A stretch of 51,731 bases of DNA, from contig PHAZ01000002.1 in assembly GCA_002841825.1 (NCBI GenBank), forward strand, positions 1 through 51,731, written 5' to 3'. Position numbers and translations under genes: made by a program. Under the pieces are notes generated by a model. That model saw only the letters and a program-made list of their open reading frames with translations. It was not told the DNA's origin and ran no database searches. Each line of letters opens with the position of its first letter. Within the stretch, counting starts at the first letter, position 1. This stretch comes from Deltaproteobacteria bacterium HGW-Deltaproteobacteria-22. Lineage in GTDB: Bacteria; Myxococcota_A; Polyangia; HGW-17. This document shows positions 15,310 through 25,300 of this stretch, piece by piece.

Positions 15310-16476
15310 ATGAGTTCCTATCTGTTCACTTCCGAATCCGTCACCGAAGGACATCCCGACAAGGTGTGCGACGCCGTCTCCGATTCCATCCTGGATCATA
15401 TCCTGGAGAACGATCCGACGGCCCGCGTCGCCTGCGAGGCCATCACCAAGACCGGCGTGGTCTTCATCGCCGGTGAAATCACCACTTCCTGCTATGTGCA
15501 CTTCCCCGATCTCGTGCGCGAGACCGTGAAGAACATCGGTTACACCGACGCGAAGATGGGCTTCGACTACGAGACCTGCGCCGTGATCTCGGCCATCGAG
15601 CAGCAGAGCCCGGACATTGCCCAGGGTGTCGAGGGCCATGGAGCCTACGAGACCGACGACCAGGGCGCCGGCGACCAGGGCATGATGTTCGGCTACGCCT
15701 CCGACGAGACGCCCGAGCTGATGCCGCTGCCGATCATGACCGCCCACCATCTGGCCAAGCGCCTGGCCGAGGTCCGCAAGAGCGGCCTGCTGCCCTTCCT
15801 GCGTCCCGACGGCAAGACCCAGGTGTCGGTCAACTACGTGGACGACCGGCCCGTGGACATCGCCACCATCGTGGTGTCCTCCCAGCACGATCCCGACGTG
15901 TCGCACAAGCAGCTCGAGGAGGCCATCATCGAGGAGGTCGTCCGCAAGGTGATCCCGGCCGACCGGCTGGCCCGTGACGTGCGCTTCCTGATCAACCCGA
16001 CGGGCCGCTTCGTCATCGGCGGACCCATGGGCGATTCGGGCCTGACCGGCCGCAAGATCATCGTCGACACCTATGGCGGCATGGCCCGTCACGGCGGCGG
16101 CGCGTTCTCGGGCAAGGATCCGTCCAAGGTCGACCGTTCCGCCTGCTACTATGCCCGTTACATCGCCAAGAACCTCGTGGCCGCGGGCCTGGCCAGCCGC
16201 TGCGAGGTGCAGGTGGCGTACGCCATCGGCGTGGCGCACCCCGTGTCCCTGATGGTGCAGACCTTCGGCACCGGCCGCCTCCCCGACGAGAAGATCTCGC
16301 AGATCGTCGGCCAGGTCTTCGACTGCCGGCCCGCCGCCATCATCAAGCAGCTGGACCTGCTGAAGCCCCGCTACATGGCCACCTCCGCGTATGGTCACTT
16401 CGGCCGCAACGAGCCCTCCTTCACCTGGGAGAAGACCGACCGCGTCGAGGCGATCAAGGCCGCGGCCGGCCTGTAG
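15310..16476 (+). CDS. metK: S-adenosylmethionine synthetase
   Basis: A 388-aa cytoplasmic enzyme (ATP + Met gives SAM + PPi + Pi), full length for the family. Signatures seen: [16 protein letters not shown] at the N-terminus (His for ATP binding, Asp for Mg), [12 protein letters not shown], and the P-loop-like [16 protein letters not shown], with R-S-A-YYARY after it. The track start is ATG 15298, but GGAG overlaps that codon and is correctly spaced (6 nt) for ATG 15310, giving the usual [12 protein letters not shown] start. It has its own promoter and a structured leader. A TPR lipoprotein gene follows 7 nt downstream. Confidence 0.97.
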   Translation: MSSYLFTSESVTEGHPDKVCDAVSDSILDHILENDPTARVACEAITKTGVVFIAGEITTSCYVHFPDLVRETVKNIGYTDAKMGFDYETCAVISAIEQQSPDIAQGVEGHGAYETDDQGAGDQGMMFGYASDETPELMPLPIMTAHHLAKRLAEVRKSGLLPFLRPDGKTQVSVNYVDDRPVDIATIVVSSQHDPDVSHKQLEEAIIEEVVRKVIPADRLARDVRFLINPTGRFVIGGPMGDSGLTGRKIIVDTYGGMARHGGGAFSGKDPSKVDRSACYYARYIAKNLVAAGLASRCEVQVAYAIGVAHPVSLMVQTFGTGRLPDEKISQIVGQVFDCRPAAIIKQLDLLKPRYMATSAYGHFGRNEPSFTWEKTDRVEAIKAAAGL

Positions 16477-16483
16477 GAACGGG

Positions 16484-16993
16484 ATGCGCTTCCTGTCGCT
16501 GCTCGCGGCGCTGTGGATGCTGCAGTCCTGCGCAGGTTCCACGCCGCTTCAACAACGCTGCGCCGAGGGGCACAGGCACCTCGACGACCAGCAGTGGGAT
16601 CGCGCCGAGCGCTCCTATGATCGCGCCCTGAAGCTCTCACCCGGGTACGGACCCGCGCTGGTCGGCCGGGCCTCGGCCCGCATCGGGCTGAACCGCTATG
16701 CCGAAGCGCTGTCGGACGTCGACGCGGCGCTGGCGGGCTCTCCCGACCGGCTGGAGTGGCGGTCCCGCCGGGGCGTGCTGCTGCATGCCCTGGGACGGTA
16801 TGAGGAGGCCCTCGTGGAGCTCGACCGGGTGCTCGCCAGGTCGCCAAACCACGCCGCGTCCTTGACCGGCAGGGCCATGACCTATCTCCGGCTGAAGCGC
16901 TGTCCCGAGGCCATGCGCGACCTCAGGCGGGCCCGCCGGCTGGGGGTTCCCATTCCGGATTCCTGGCTGCAGACCTGCCCTGACCTGAAGTAA
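16484..16993 (+). CDS. TPR-repeat lipoprotein
   Basis: A 169-aa exported protein. The signal peptide ends in MLQSC (lipobox-like). Three to four tetratricopeptide repeats follow (GHRHLDDQQWDRAERSYDRA, ARIGLNRYAEALSDVDAALA, RYEEALVELDRVLARSP). TPRs mediate protein-protein contacts; the partner is unknown. The start was set at ATG 16484, 7 nt after the metK stop, because it opens the signal peptide. The gene is probably co-transcribed with metK. Confidence 0.75.
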   Translation: MRFLSLLAALWMLQSCAGSTPLQQRCAEGHRHLDDQQWDRAERSYDRALKLSPGYGPALVGRASARIGLNRYAEALSDVDAALAGSPDRLEWRSRRGVLLHALGRYEEALVELDRVLARSPNHAASLTGRAMTYLRLKRCPEAMRDLRRARRLGVPIPDSWLQTCPDLK

Positions 16994-17036
16994 CGAAACC
17001 GGATCCTGCAAGCCGGGATCCACTGGAGTTGTACCC

Positions 17037-17240
17037 ATGATCCACGTCGATTTGGAGCAGATCAAGTCCCGGGTGCTGGTGCGCGCGCTCGATGTCGTCA
17101 ACGATCCCCGCGTCATGAAGGTGCTCAGCCATCCCCGCGTGATGCAGGCCGTCTCCAAGGGCATCGAGCTCAAGGAGAAGGTCGACGCCACGATCCGCAT
17201 CTGGAAGGATGGCGCCGATTCCCAGGATCCCAACGAATAG
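17037..17240 (+). CDS. Small hypothetical protein
   Basis: A 67-aa soluble protein with GGAG upstream and no signal peptide. It contains a near-duplicated phrase (NDPRVMKVLS / SHPRVMQAVS) and ends in an acidic tail. I do not recognise the family. It follows the TPR lipoprotein by 43 nt and could be the last gene of the metK unit. Its stop codon abuts the stop of the convergent lipoprotein gene with no base between them. Confidence 0.65.
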   Translation: MIHVDLEQIKSRVLVRALDVVNDPRVMKVLSHPRVMQAVSKGIELKEKVDATIRIWKDGADSQDPNE

Positions 17241-18551
17241 TTATTTCCGAACGGCCAACTGAAGGTTCGAGCGGCCCGGCCAGACCTTGTAGCCGATGCC
17301 GAACGGCAGCGTGCGGATTTTCTTGCGTTCCGCATAGCGCCGGGCCAGCTCCGGCTGCGTGTACTTCAGGAACAACTGGATGGGGACGTCGTAGTGGCCG
17401 TAGAGCCTGAGGCTCCATTTCTTTTCGTCGAAATACTGCAGGGGGATGCCGGAGTCGTCCTGCAGGTACGAGGGCGAGTGCTCGAGGATGAAGCTGCGGA
17501 TCCAGTGGAAGTTGCCCTCGTGCATCAGGTACGAGGCCGCCTTGGTGTAGGTGGTGGAGATCTCGAGCTTGCCCAGGTACTTCTGCAGATCCGGTCGTGC
17601 CAGGATCCCGTCGACCTCGCGGTAGGTCTCGTTGGCGAGGTTGCACGAGAAATACGTCAGGGTGCGCGGCGTGGTCTCCCCGGGGGCCAGGTAGGTGTAT
17701 TTCAGCCCGGAGTAAGGTATCCATACCTTCTTCGGTTTTTTCTTGACTTTTCGCCCCGGTTTGGCAGGGGGTTCGGGCAGGTCTGGCAGCGGCGCGCCGG
17801 TCCACGGCACCACCTTGCCGTCCCAGTCCAGCTGGACGCGCCCGATGGAGGTCAACTTCTGTCCGGTGCGGGCCATCATGAACAGGATCGGGGGCAGCGT
17901 GCCATCGATCTCGGGGACCTCCTTGCCGAACAGATCATCCTTCATGCTCTTGGTGCGGAAGAACGAAAGGGTGAGGATGTGCGTCAGCGAGGCCTCCATC
18001 TTGGCGAAGAACTTCTCGGGCTTGTCCAGGATCTTCGAAAGCTCCGGCAGCGAGCCGGCCGGCTCGAGCCCGATCATGACGATGTCGCGGCAGCCCGGAA
18101 ACAGCAGGTGCACGTGCAGGAAGTCGGGACCGGAGAACGGATAGAACAGGGTCTTGCAGTCGCGGTTCTGGGTTTCGAGCTCGGTCTTGACCCATTTCTC
18201 GATGATGCTCTTCTTCTGCTCGACGGGCTTCCACATCTTCTCGATGCGCTCGGCATAGGTCTTGAAGGCCGGCAGGTCCCGCACGACGGAGAAGTTCTCC
18301 GGAAGATCGGTCGAGAAACCGCCCAGCACCCGGGCCAGGGAGTTCCAGTCGTCCCCGGTGGCCGGTTTCCGGACCGGCTCCACGGGCGGCGGATCGGGCT
18401 GCATCGCCGCCGGCGGGTCGGGCTGCATCGGCGGGGTCAGGGCCGGAGCGTCGGGCTGGTCGGGGACTGCCGGGGGTGTGTCGCCGGCTCCGCCTGCGCA
18501 GCCGGCAGCAACCATCGAAACCAGGATCATGAGGGAAATCAAAGTATTCAT
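17241..18551 (-). CDS. Lipoprotein of unknown function
   Basis: A 436-aa exported protein. Signal peptide with lipobox MVAAGC, then a 60-residue Pro/Asp linker (repeated QPDPP) and a mixed alpha/beta domain with no motif I can name. It is similar in style to a surface lipoprotein with a long tether. The ORF track starts at 19103; ATG 18551 is chosen because it opens the signal peptide and overlaps the GNAT stop by 4 nt (ATGA). Probably co-translated with the GNAT enzyme. Confidence 0.75.
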   Translation of the reverse strand: MNTLISLMILVSMVAAGCAGGAGDTPPAVPDQPDAPALTPPMQPDPPAAMQPDPPPVEPVRKPATGDDWNSLARVLGGFSTDLPENFSVVRDLPAFKTYAERIEKMWKPVEQKKSIIEKWVKTELETQNRDCKTLFYPFSGPDFLHVHLLFPGCRDIVMIGLEPAGSLPELSKILDKPEKFFAKMEASLTHILTLSFFRTKSMKDDLFGKEVPEIDGTLPPILFMMARTGQKLTSIGRVQLDWDGKVVPWTGAPLPDLPEPPAKPGRKVKKKPKKVWIPYSGLKYTYLAPGETTPRTLTYFSCNLANETYREVDGILARPDLQKYLGKLEISTTYTKAASYLMHEGNFHWIRSFILEHSPSYLQDDSGIPLQYFDEKKWSLRLYGHYDVPIQLFLKYTQPELARRYAERKKIRTLPFGIGYKVWPGRSNLQLAVRK

Positions 18552-19006
18552 GTAAGGTCCTCGCTGGGGCGGTCCCAGATCATTTTCAAATGGGGGATGT
18601 TGGCGTCCAGAAAGGGCTCGCCGGTCACATGGAAGCCGAACTTCTCGTAGATGCGCACGGCGTGCAGCTGGGCGCCGAGGGTGATCCGCGGGGTCCCCAG
18701 GGATTTGGCGCGCTCGAACAAAAACGAGAAGAGGCGCGTGCCCACACCGCGGTTCCGGTGCGCGGCCAGCACGCACAGGCGCCCGATCTTGCCCTCGGGC
18801 AGGACGCGGCCCGTGGCGACCGCCTCCCCGCCGCAGAGCACGACCGCGTGCAGCGACTCCGGGTCGCGGCCGTCCTCGTCCTCGAGGGCGTCGACGTTCT
18901 GCTCGAGGGTGAAGACCGTGTGCCGCACGCGCAGCAGCGCCTCGCGTTCGGTGCTCCAGTGGGCTTCCCGGATGGTGTAGTCGCCCTGGGAAAATGGATG
19001 GTCCAT
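18548..19006 (-). CDS. GNAT-family N-acetyltransferase
   Basis: A 152-aa enzyme of the GNAT fold, close in layout to the ElaA/YjcF type. The acetyl-CoA pyrophosphate loop is seen as AAHRNRGVGTRLFSFL (Q/RxxGxG/A). The early RVRHTVFTLEQNV and the late AVRIYEKFGFHVTGEPF are also typical. The acceptor substrate is unknown. It is first gene of a two-gene unit with the overlapping lipoprotein. Its promoter is visible at 19044-19070. Confidence 0.88.
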   Translation of the reverse strand: MDHPFSQGDYTIREAHWSTEREALLRVRHTVFTLEQNVDALEDEDGRDPESLHAVVLCGGEAVATGRVLPEGKIGRLCVLAAHRNRGVGTRLFSFLFERAKSLGTPRITLGAQLHAVRIYEKFGFHVTGEPFLDANIPHLKMIWDRPSEDLT

Positions 19007-19043
19007 GAAGTCCGGGCCTCCGTCGCCCGTGTTCGCCTTTGAA

Positions 19044-19070
19044 AGTATAGAAAATCACGGCGCTTTTCAA
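19044..19070 (-). promoter_or_regulatory. Promoter for the GNAT-lipoprotein unit
   Basis: TTGAAA (19070-19065), a 15-nt spacer and TATACT (19049-19044) on the minus strand, 38 bp before ATG 19006. The spacer is short but the hexamers are strong. Confidence 0.5.
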
Positions 19071-19197
19071 GCTGAGCGCCGGTGAAGGGCCGGAAACCGT
19101 CATTTTCTATCCTTGACCTTCTTCGGCAGGGCATGGTAACGAGGCGGGACACCGGGATCCAAGCGGACACCGGCACCCTGCCGCCAGGAGCCTTTTC

Positions 19198-19623
19198 ATG
19201 AAGTACGTCCTTTGCCTGCTGTTGTGCATCGGCTGCACCCGCCCCGGGCCCTCCTGCCGGGACACCCTGGCGCCGTCGGCCAATGGGGGCGTGCACCCGG
19301 TGGCCGGCCAACTGGCCGCGTACAACGATCGTCACATCGACCTGTTCGTCTCCTACTTCCATCCGGAGGTGGAACTGTTCGTCCACGGTGAGCCGGCGCC
19401 CTTCGTGAAGGGGTCGGCGGCGCTGCGCGAGAGTTATTCCAAAATGTTCAAGGCTTCCCCGCTGTTGCACTGCGAGCTGGAACGGCGGATCGCGGTCGGC
19501 GACTTCGTCATCGACGAGGAGCGCGTCTCCGGGCTGCGTGGCGGTCCGCCCGTGCACGCGGTGGCGATCTATGAGGTGAAGGGTGGAAAGATCGTGAAGG
19601 CCTGGTTCCTCCGGGGACGGTGA
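19198..19623 (+). CDS. SnoaL/NTF2-like lipoprotein
   Basis: A 141-aa protein with a short signal peptide (LLLCIGC lipobox). It has an NTF2-like cone fold of the SnoaL/DUF4440 kind: QLAAYNDRHIDLFVSYFHPE at the start, VELFVHGEPAPFVKG in the middle and VAIYEVKGGKIVKAWFLRG at the end. The family includes isomerases and many ligand-binding proteins without catalysis; a secreted binding role is the safer reading. Good ribosome site (AGGAG). A gene on the other strand ends 12 nt downstream. Confidence 0.75.
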   Translation: MKYVLCLLLCIGCTRPGPSCRDTLAPSANGGVHPVAGQLAAYNDRHIDLFVSYFHPEVELFVHGEPAPFVKGSAALRESYSKMFKASPLLHCELERRIAVGDFVIDEERVSGLRGGPPVHAVAIYEVKGGKIVKAWFLRGR

Positions 19624-19634
19624 CGGCCGCGCGG

Positions 19635-22250
19635 TCAGTGACGTCGTCTCGATAACAGCAGGAAAGCGGCAAGCAGCAGCAGCGGGAAGAGGACCGAACG
19701 TGTCCGGGGGGACCCGGTGACACAGCCGCAGCCGTTGCCCGTCGCCCTGGGCCCGGTGTCGTCGAGCACGCAGGCTCCGTCCTCGACGTGGGTGCCCTGC
19801 GGACAGCAGCCGGTGGCGGGAAGGCAGCCGCGCTCGCCGCACTCGAGGGGATCGACGGCGATGCAGATGCCCTGCTCCGGATCGCAGGACTCCAGGCCGT
19901 TGCAGCGGTCACCGTCGTCGCAATAATCGTTGTCCGGATCACACGAGACCGCGGTCTCACAGGCTCCGTCCTGCAGGGTCGTGCCCGTCGGGCAGCAGCC
20001 TGACTCCGGCAGGCAGCCGCGGCCGCCGCAGTCGGGGGGCGTCCCGGGCAGGCAGCCTCCGCCGTCGCAGGACTCCAGGCCGTTGCAGGCGTCGTCGTCG
20101 TCGCAGATCGCGACGGCGTCCTCGTCGACGGCGCCGTCGCAGTCGTCGTCCAGGCCGTCACAGGTCGCGTCGTCTTCGGCCACGGCCTCGCAGGTGGAGA
20201 TCGGGACGTTGCCGCCGAACCGGATGGTGGAAAAATACGGATAGGCGGCCCAGCCCGAGGCGTCGGTGAGGGCGGGGCCGGTGATCTCGGGGCCGAAGGC
20301 GTCACCGCTGGACAGGTGACAGCGCACGCCGTCGGCGCTGCGGCCGCAGAGATCGGCCAGCCCGTCGTGATTGAGATCCCCGAAGTGGATCGAGGTGTAC
20401 AGCCGGAAATCGTCCCAGCCGGAGGCCTCGTCCCAGGCGGGGCCGTCGACCTGGTTCCCCCAGGCGGCGCCGTCGAAGCGCCAGCAGCGGATCCCGGCGT
20501 TGGCCCGCGCGCACAGATCGAGATCCCCGTCGCCGTCGATGTCGGCGAACCGGATCGTCGAGGTGTTGTCCATGTCCTTCCATCCGGTGGCGTCTGAGAG
20601 CTGGGGGCCCGGGATCGCGGGTCCGAAGGCGTTGCCCCCGGCATAGCGGTAGCACTCGACGCCCGCGGAGGTCCGCGCGCACAACTCGGCCGCGCCGTCG
20701 GCGTCGATGTCCACCATGCGGATGGTGGTCCAGTACGCGACATCGTTGAACCCGGCCGCGTCGCTCCAGGCGGGTCCGGCGAACGTCGGCGAGAAGGCGG
20801 TGCCCGTGGACAGCGCGCACCACATGCCTGCGGCGCCGCGACCGCACATGTCGTGCAGGCCGTCGCCGTCGAGATCGCCGGTGCGGATGGTGCCGAAATA
20901 GTACGGCTGGTGCCAGCCGTTGGCGCCGATCCAGGCAGGTCCCGCGATGGAGGCGCCGATGCCCGAGCCCGTGGAGGGATAGCAGATCCAGCCCGCGGCG
21001 GCCAGCGCGCAGAAGTCGTCGAGGCCGTCGCCGTTGATGTCGGAGAGCCGGAAGGTGGAGGCGTGCTGCAGGGCGGCCCAGCCGCTGCCGTCGGTCCAGT
21101 TCGGTCCGGGGATGGCAGCCCCGAACGACGTGCCCGTGGAGGGCCAGCATCGGACACCCTCCGGGGAGCGGGCGCAGACGTCCATGAGGCCGTCTCCGTT
21201 GATGTCCCCGGTGCGGATGGTGGAGTAGGTCGGCTCCGTGTCGAAGCCGGCCGCGTCGGAGAGCTCGGCGATGATCCAGGGCTCGGTGGAGAAGCCGGTT
21301 CCCGTCGACAGGTAGCAGCGGAGGCCGGCCGCGCCGCGGGCGCAGAAGTCGGACTGGCCGTCGCCGTTGAGGTCAGTGCTCCGATCCTGGTTGAGCACGC
21401 CGGAGTCGACGATCAGTTCATCAATCCACAAATCGCAGGACCCCGGGGCGCCGGTGCCGTCGGCGAAGACCGCCCAGTGGTTGGATACGACGCGCTCGGA
21501 CCCGTCGGAGGGATCGTTGACCGTGCCGAGGCCAGCGACCGTCATCGCCGTGGAGCCGCCGCCGTCGAGGTTCATCGCCGTCCAGGCACCGAGGTTGACC
21601 ATGAGATCGGCCAGTTCGTCACAGGTCATGCCGCGGCTGGCCGTGGAACGACCATCGACGACCACCAGATACAGGTACTGCCGGTCCTTGGACAGGCCGA
21701 CGACCGTGCGTGGGTGACGCTCCGGACAGTGCGACGGGCTGGTGGCGCCGTACTGGGCCACACCGTCGCGCACCAGCGTGGGAAAGCCCCCCACGGCGTT
21801 GCGCATCCAACTGTCGAGGGTGGAGACCACGGCCTCGGTCGGGGAGAGGAAGAGGTGATCCGCGCCGGACACGAGAAACCCCATCGAGGAACTGTCGTCG
21901 TGCCACTTCGTGCCGTCGCCCACGGCCATTCCGATGGGAATGTAGCCGGTGTAGTTGAAAAAGTCGCCGTTGATCACCGCCTGGGCGCCGATGAGGTTTC
22001 GAAACGACGTCGGTGTACGCTGGCGCTCGTCCTCCCTGGTGGCCCGGTGGCTCACGCCGCGGGCGCAGGCGTCCACCTGCAGGGACCAGATCTGCAGCGG
22101 GTCCGAGGTCGTGCGATGCAGCAGGCGCAGCCCGGGGTGCGGTGTCGACCAGGTGTCGGCGGCAGAAGCCGGCGAGACGACGACCAGCGCGAGCGTAACG
22201 GCGATCAAGTTGAGGAAAAATCGCGTAAGCGGAACATGAAAATGCAACAT
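19635..22250 (-). CDS. Phosphodiester glycosidase domain protein with FG-GAP repeats and MYXO-CTERM
   Basis: An 871-aa exported protein with a classical signal peptide (cleavage near SPASAAD). An NAGPA-type phosphodiester glycosidase domain covers residues about 60-270: NGDFFNYTG, GFLVSG, PRTVVGLSKD, VVVDGRS and MNLDGGGSTAM are its hallmarks. Seven to eight FG-GAP/VCBS-like repeats follow (IRTGDINGDGLMDVCARSPEG) and should form a propeller with Ca-binding DxDGDGxxD loops. Then come Cys-rich MopE-like segments (CDGLDDDCDGAVDEDA). The tail GCGCVTG, hydrophobic helix, SRRRH is a MYXO-CTERM sorting signal. Likely a surface enzyme acting on sugar-phosphodiester polymers. Start moved to ATG 22250 (GGGAGG upstream). 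Confidence 0.85.
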   Translation of the reverse strand: MLHFHVPLTRFFLNLIAVTLALVVVSPASAADTWSTPHPGLRLLHRTTSDPLQIWSLQVDACARGVSHRATREDERQRTPTSFRNLIGAQAVINGDFFNYTGYIPIGMAVGDGTKWHDDSSSMGFLVSGADHLFLSPTEAVVSTLDSWMRNAVGGFPTLVRDGVAQYGATSPSHCPERHPRTVVGLSKDRQYLYLVVVDGRSTASRGMTCDELADLMVNLGAWTAMNLDGGGSTAMTVAGLGTVNDPSDGSERVVSNHWAVFADGTGAPGSCDLWIDELIVDSGVLNQDRSTDLNGDGQSDFCARGAAGLRCYLSTGTGFSTEPWIIAELSDAAGFDTEPTYSTIRTGDINGDGLMDVCARSPEGVRCWPSTGTSFGAAIPGPNWTDGSGWAALQHASTFRLSDINGDGLDDFCALAAAGWICYPSTGSGIGASIAGPAWIGANGWHQPYYFGTIRTGDLDGDGLHDMCGRGAAGMWCALSTGTAFSPTFAGPAWSDAAGFNDVAYWTTIRMVDIDADGAAELCARTSAGVECYRYAGGNAFGPAIPGPQLSDATGWKDMDNTSTIRFADIDGDGDLDLCARANAGIRCWRFDGAAWGNQVDGPAWDEASGWDDFRLYTSIHFGDLNHDGLADLCGRSADGVRCHLSSGDAFGPEITGPALTDASGWAAYPYFSTIRFGGNVPISTCEAVAEDDATCDGLDDDCDGAVDEDAVAICDDDDACNGLESCDGGGCLPGTPPDCGGRGCLPESGCCPTGTTLQDGACETAVSCDPDNDYCDDGDRCNGLESCDPEQGICIAVDPLECGERGCLPATGCCPQGTHVEDGACVLDDTGPRATGNGCGCVTGSPRTRSVLFPLLLLAAFLLLSRRRH

Positions 22251-22268
22251 GAACGTCCTCCCGGGAGA

Positions 22269-22304
22269 AGTCTGACACAGTCCGACCAGTCTGACCAGTC
22301 CGAC
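22269..22304. repeat. GTCYGAC short tandem repeats in a divergent promoter region
   Basis: AGTCTGACAC, AGTCCGACC, AGTCTGACC and AGTCCGAC follow each other with 9-10 bp periods (one helical turn). They lie between the glycosidase and ankyrin genes, so they could be an operator shared by both, or simple slippage. Confidence 0.45.
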
Positions 22305-22318
22305 TTCTTTTGGGACGC

Positions 22319-22347
22319 TTGACATTCAGGTGGTCCCGGGCCACTCT
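22319..22347 (+). promoter_or_regulatory. Possible promoter for the ankyrin gene
   Basis: A perfect TTGACA (22319-22324), a 17-nt spacer and a weak CACTCT -10 lie 35 bp before ATG 22382. Confidence 0.35.
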
Positions 22348-22381
22348 TGGTCCGGTCGCAATCATCACCGGGAGAGGAAAC

Positions 22382-25300
22382 ATGAAAACCATCGTCCTTT
22401 GCATCATCATGGCGCTGTTGGCGTCCTCCGCCTGCGGAAAGAAGGAAAAGAAGAAGGGCCCGGACAAGACCCCGGCGCCCGTCGCCGCGAAGGTCACCGT
22501 CGCGTCGCTGGCGCAGTTGATCACCGCCGGTCAGACCGCCGAGTTTGTGAAGCAACTGGAGCAGTTGACCGCCATACTGGTCAACGACCCCGTCGACGCA
22601 TCGGGCCTGACGCTCGCGATGCTGGCCGCGAAGAAGGGCGACCTCGAGGCCCTCAAGGCCCTCGTCGGGAAGGCGGCCCGGCTGGGTCTGGCGGACAAGT
22701 CCGGCGCGACGCTGCTGCACCACGGGGCCGCCCATCTGGCGGTGGTTGCGTTCCTGCTGGAGAAGAAGGTCGACCCGGACAAGGTCGATCTGGAGGGCCG
22801 CACGCCCGTGCACGCGGCCATCGCCTTGGGCCGTTGCGACGTGATGAATGCGCTGCTGGCCGCCGGCGCGAACAAGAACGCCCGCGACAAAAAGGGGTTC
22901 AGCCTCCTGCACCTGGCCGCCGTGCAGAATGACGCCGCCTGTCTGGAGGGCCTGCTCGAACGCAAGGCCAACGTCAACGCCGCCGACCAGGCAGGACTGA
23001 CGCCGGTGCTCTCGGCTGCCAGGGCGGGCAACCTCGCGGCCCTGGAACGCCTGGCGAAGGCAGGCTCCTCCTTGTTGAAGAAGACGAAGCGCGGTGATTC
23101 GGCGCTGCACCTGGCCGTCGAGGCGAAGACGCTCGACGTGCTGAAGTTCCTCGTCGAGAAGAAGAAGCAGTACCCCGACGCGAAGAACACGCAGGGACAG
23201 ACCCCGCTTCATGCAGCCGCCCTCGCCGGCGCCGGAGAGGCCGTGAATTACCTGCTGTCGAAGAAGGCCTATCCCGGCGCCAAGGACAAGGACGGCCGGA
23301 TCCCGCTGCACGCGGCGGCCGGGCGGGGCCAGCTGGCCGTCGTGAAGCTGCTGCTGGAGAAGAAGTCCTGGCTCGACAACACCGACTACAAGAAGCGCAC
23401 ACCGCTGTTTCTGGCCATCATGAACGGACGGATCGAGGTGGCCACGTTCCTCGTCGCCCAGGGCGCCTCCCTCACGCTGGCCGACTCGGAGGGCTTCTCG
23501 GCGCTGCATCATGCCATCATCGCCGGAAACGAGGCGCTGACCACCGCGATCATCGAGAAGTCGGGCAAGATCGACGTGCCCACGAAGAGCGGCTGGACGG
23601 CGCTTCACCTGGCGGCCTCGCGGGGCCAGGAGAAGATGGTGAAGCTGCTCGTGGACAAGGGCGCCAACATCAAGGCGAAGGACCGCAAGGGCAACCATCC
23701 CTACCATCTGGCGCTGGACGACACGCCGCCGATGTTCCCCACCGAGCTCGACGAACTCAAAGCCGGGCTGACGGTCCTGCCGGCGACCGAGGACGGATCA
23801 CACCTGAAGGCGGCCATCGCGTGGCTCGAGGAACAGAAGAAGGAGGACGAGGCCCTGCGAAGCGGCCGGATCCTCTGCGCGAAGCTGCTCCTCGAGAAGG
23901 ACAGCGACCTCACCGCGCGGGATCACTCGGGCCGCGATGCCCTGCAGTTGGCGGCGGCCTCGGGGATGAAGGAACTCTTCGACCTGCTCAAGGGCAAGGG
24001 GCTCAAGGGGGACAAGCCGGACTACCGCTCGCGCACGCTACTGTATCACGCGGCCATGGGTGGCAACCTCGAGATCGTGAAGACGGCCATGGACATGGGC
24101 TTTTCCGAGGTGGCCTTCAAGTACAATCGCGAGACGCCGCTGCACGTGGCGGCCCAGTTCAACCGCGTCGAGGTCATCCGTTTTCTCATCGGCCGTGGCG
24201 CCTTGGTGAAACAGAAGGCGACCAACGGGGACACCGTCCTGATGTACGCGGCCAGGAGCCTCGCGGTGCAGGCGGCGGCGGCCCTGTTCGAGGCCGGCGC
24301 CGAGGCTGTGGCACCCGCCCCCGGTGAGGCCACGGCCGACGGACCGCGCGTGCGCGACGCCGAGGAGGATTTCCGTCCGCCCTCGGGGGACGATGGGGAG
24401 TATGCTCCCGAGGACGAACCCCCGCCGGCGGAGGAACCGGAGGTGGCCGCCCCGGCGGAGGATGGCAAGAAGCCTTTCGACGGCACGAATTACTTCGAAA
24501 ACCACCTCAAGATGCTGTCGAAGATGGATGGCACCCCGCTCGCCGTCGTGTTCCTGGCGGCATTGGAGAATCAGCCCGGCCCCAAAGGCCGCTCCCCGCG
24601 CGCGACCGTGCTGCTGCGCCGCCAGTTGGCATTTCTGGAGCTGCTGTTCGGCAAGGGAACGCCCACCGAGGTGTTGGTGGAGGGCACGGCGCTGATGGTC
24701 AACGCGGTGCTTAGCGGACACCTGGAGGTGTGCCAACTGCTCTTGAAGCACAAGGACGCATGGAAGGTGGTCCGGCCGATGGACATGCCCCGGCTGGCCA
24801 TCGAGCAGATGCACTACGCGCTGGCGAAGTACCTGATGGATCAAGGTTTCCTGCCGGAAAAGGGCCCAGGAAACATGGTTCCGCTCAGGGCCATTCTCAA
24901 GGCGGATCCACTTTCAGAACGTGCGGCTGCGCTGGATGTCTTCACCCGGCTTCTGCCCCTGGTGCAGGACCTCGACGAGGCCGATGATGACGGAGATACC
25001 CTGCTGCACACTGCGGTGCAGAGCAGTGGCGCCGACTTCCTGCAGGCGCTGCTGAGCGCGAAGCCGTCGGTCTCCAAGACCAACAAGAACGGCGAGACGC
25101 CAGCGCATGTGGCTGTCCGTCAGGGACGGTTGAAGATGGTCGAACTGTTCCTGGGGCCGGGCACGACGAAGGTCCCCGAGGGCGAGCTGGCGCTGGTCCC
25201 GCTGGCCGCCGGAAGCGGCAGCGTTGAGGTGCTGCAGTGGCTGCTGAAGAACGGGTACAAGGATGTGGAGACCGCCAACGGCAAGGTCAGCGGCCTCTTC

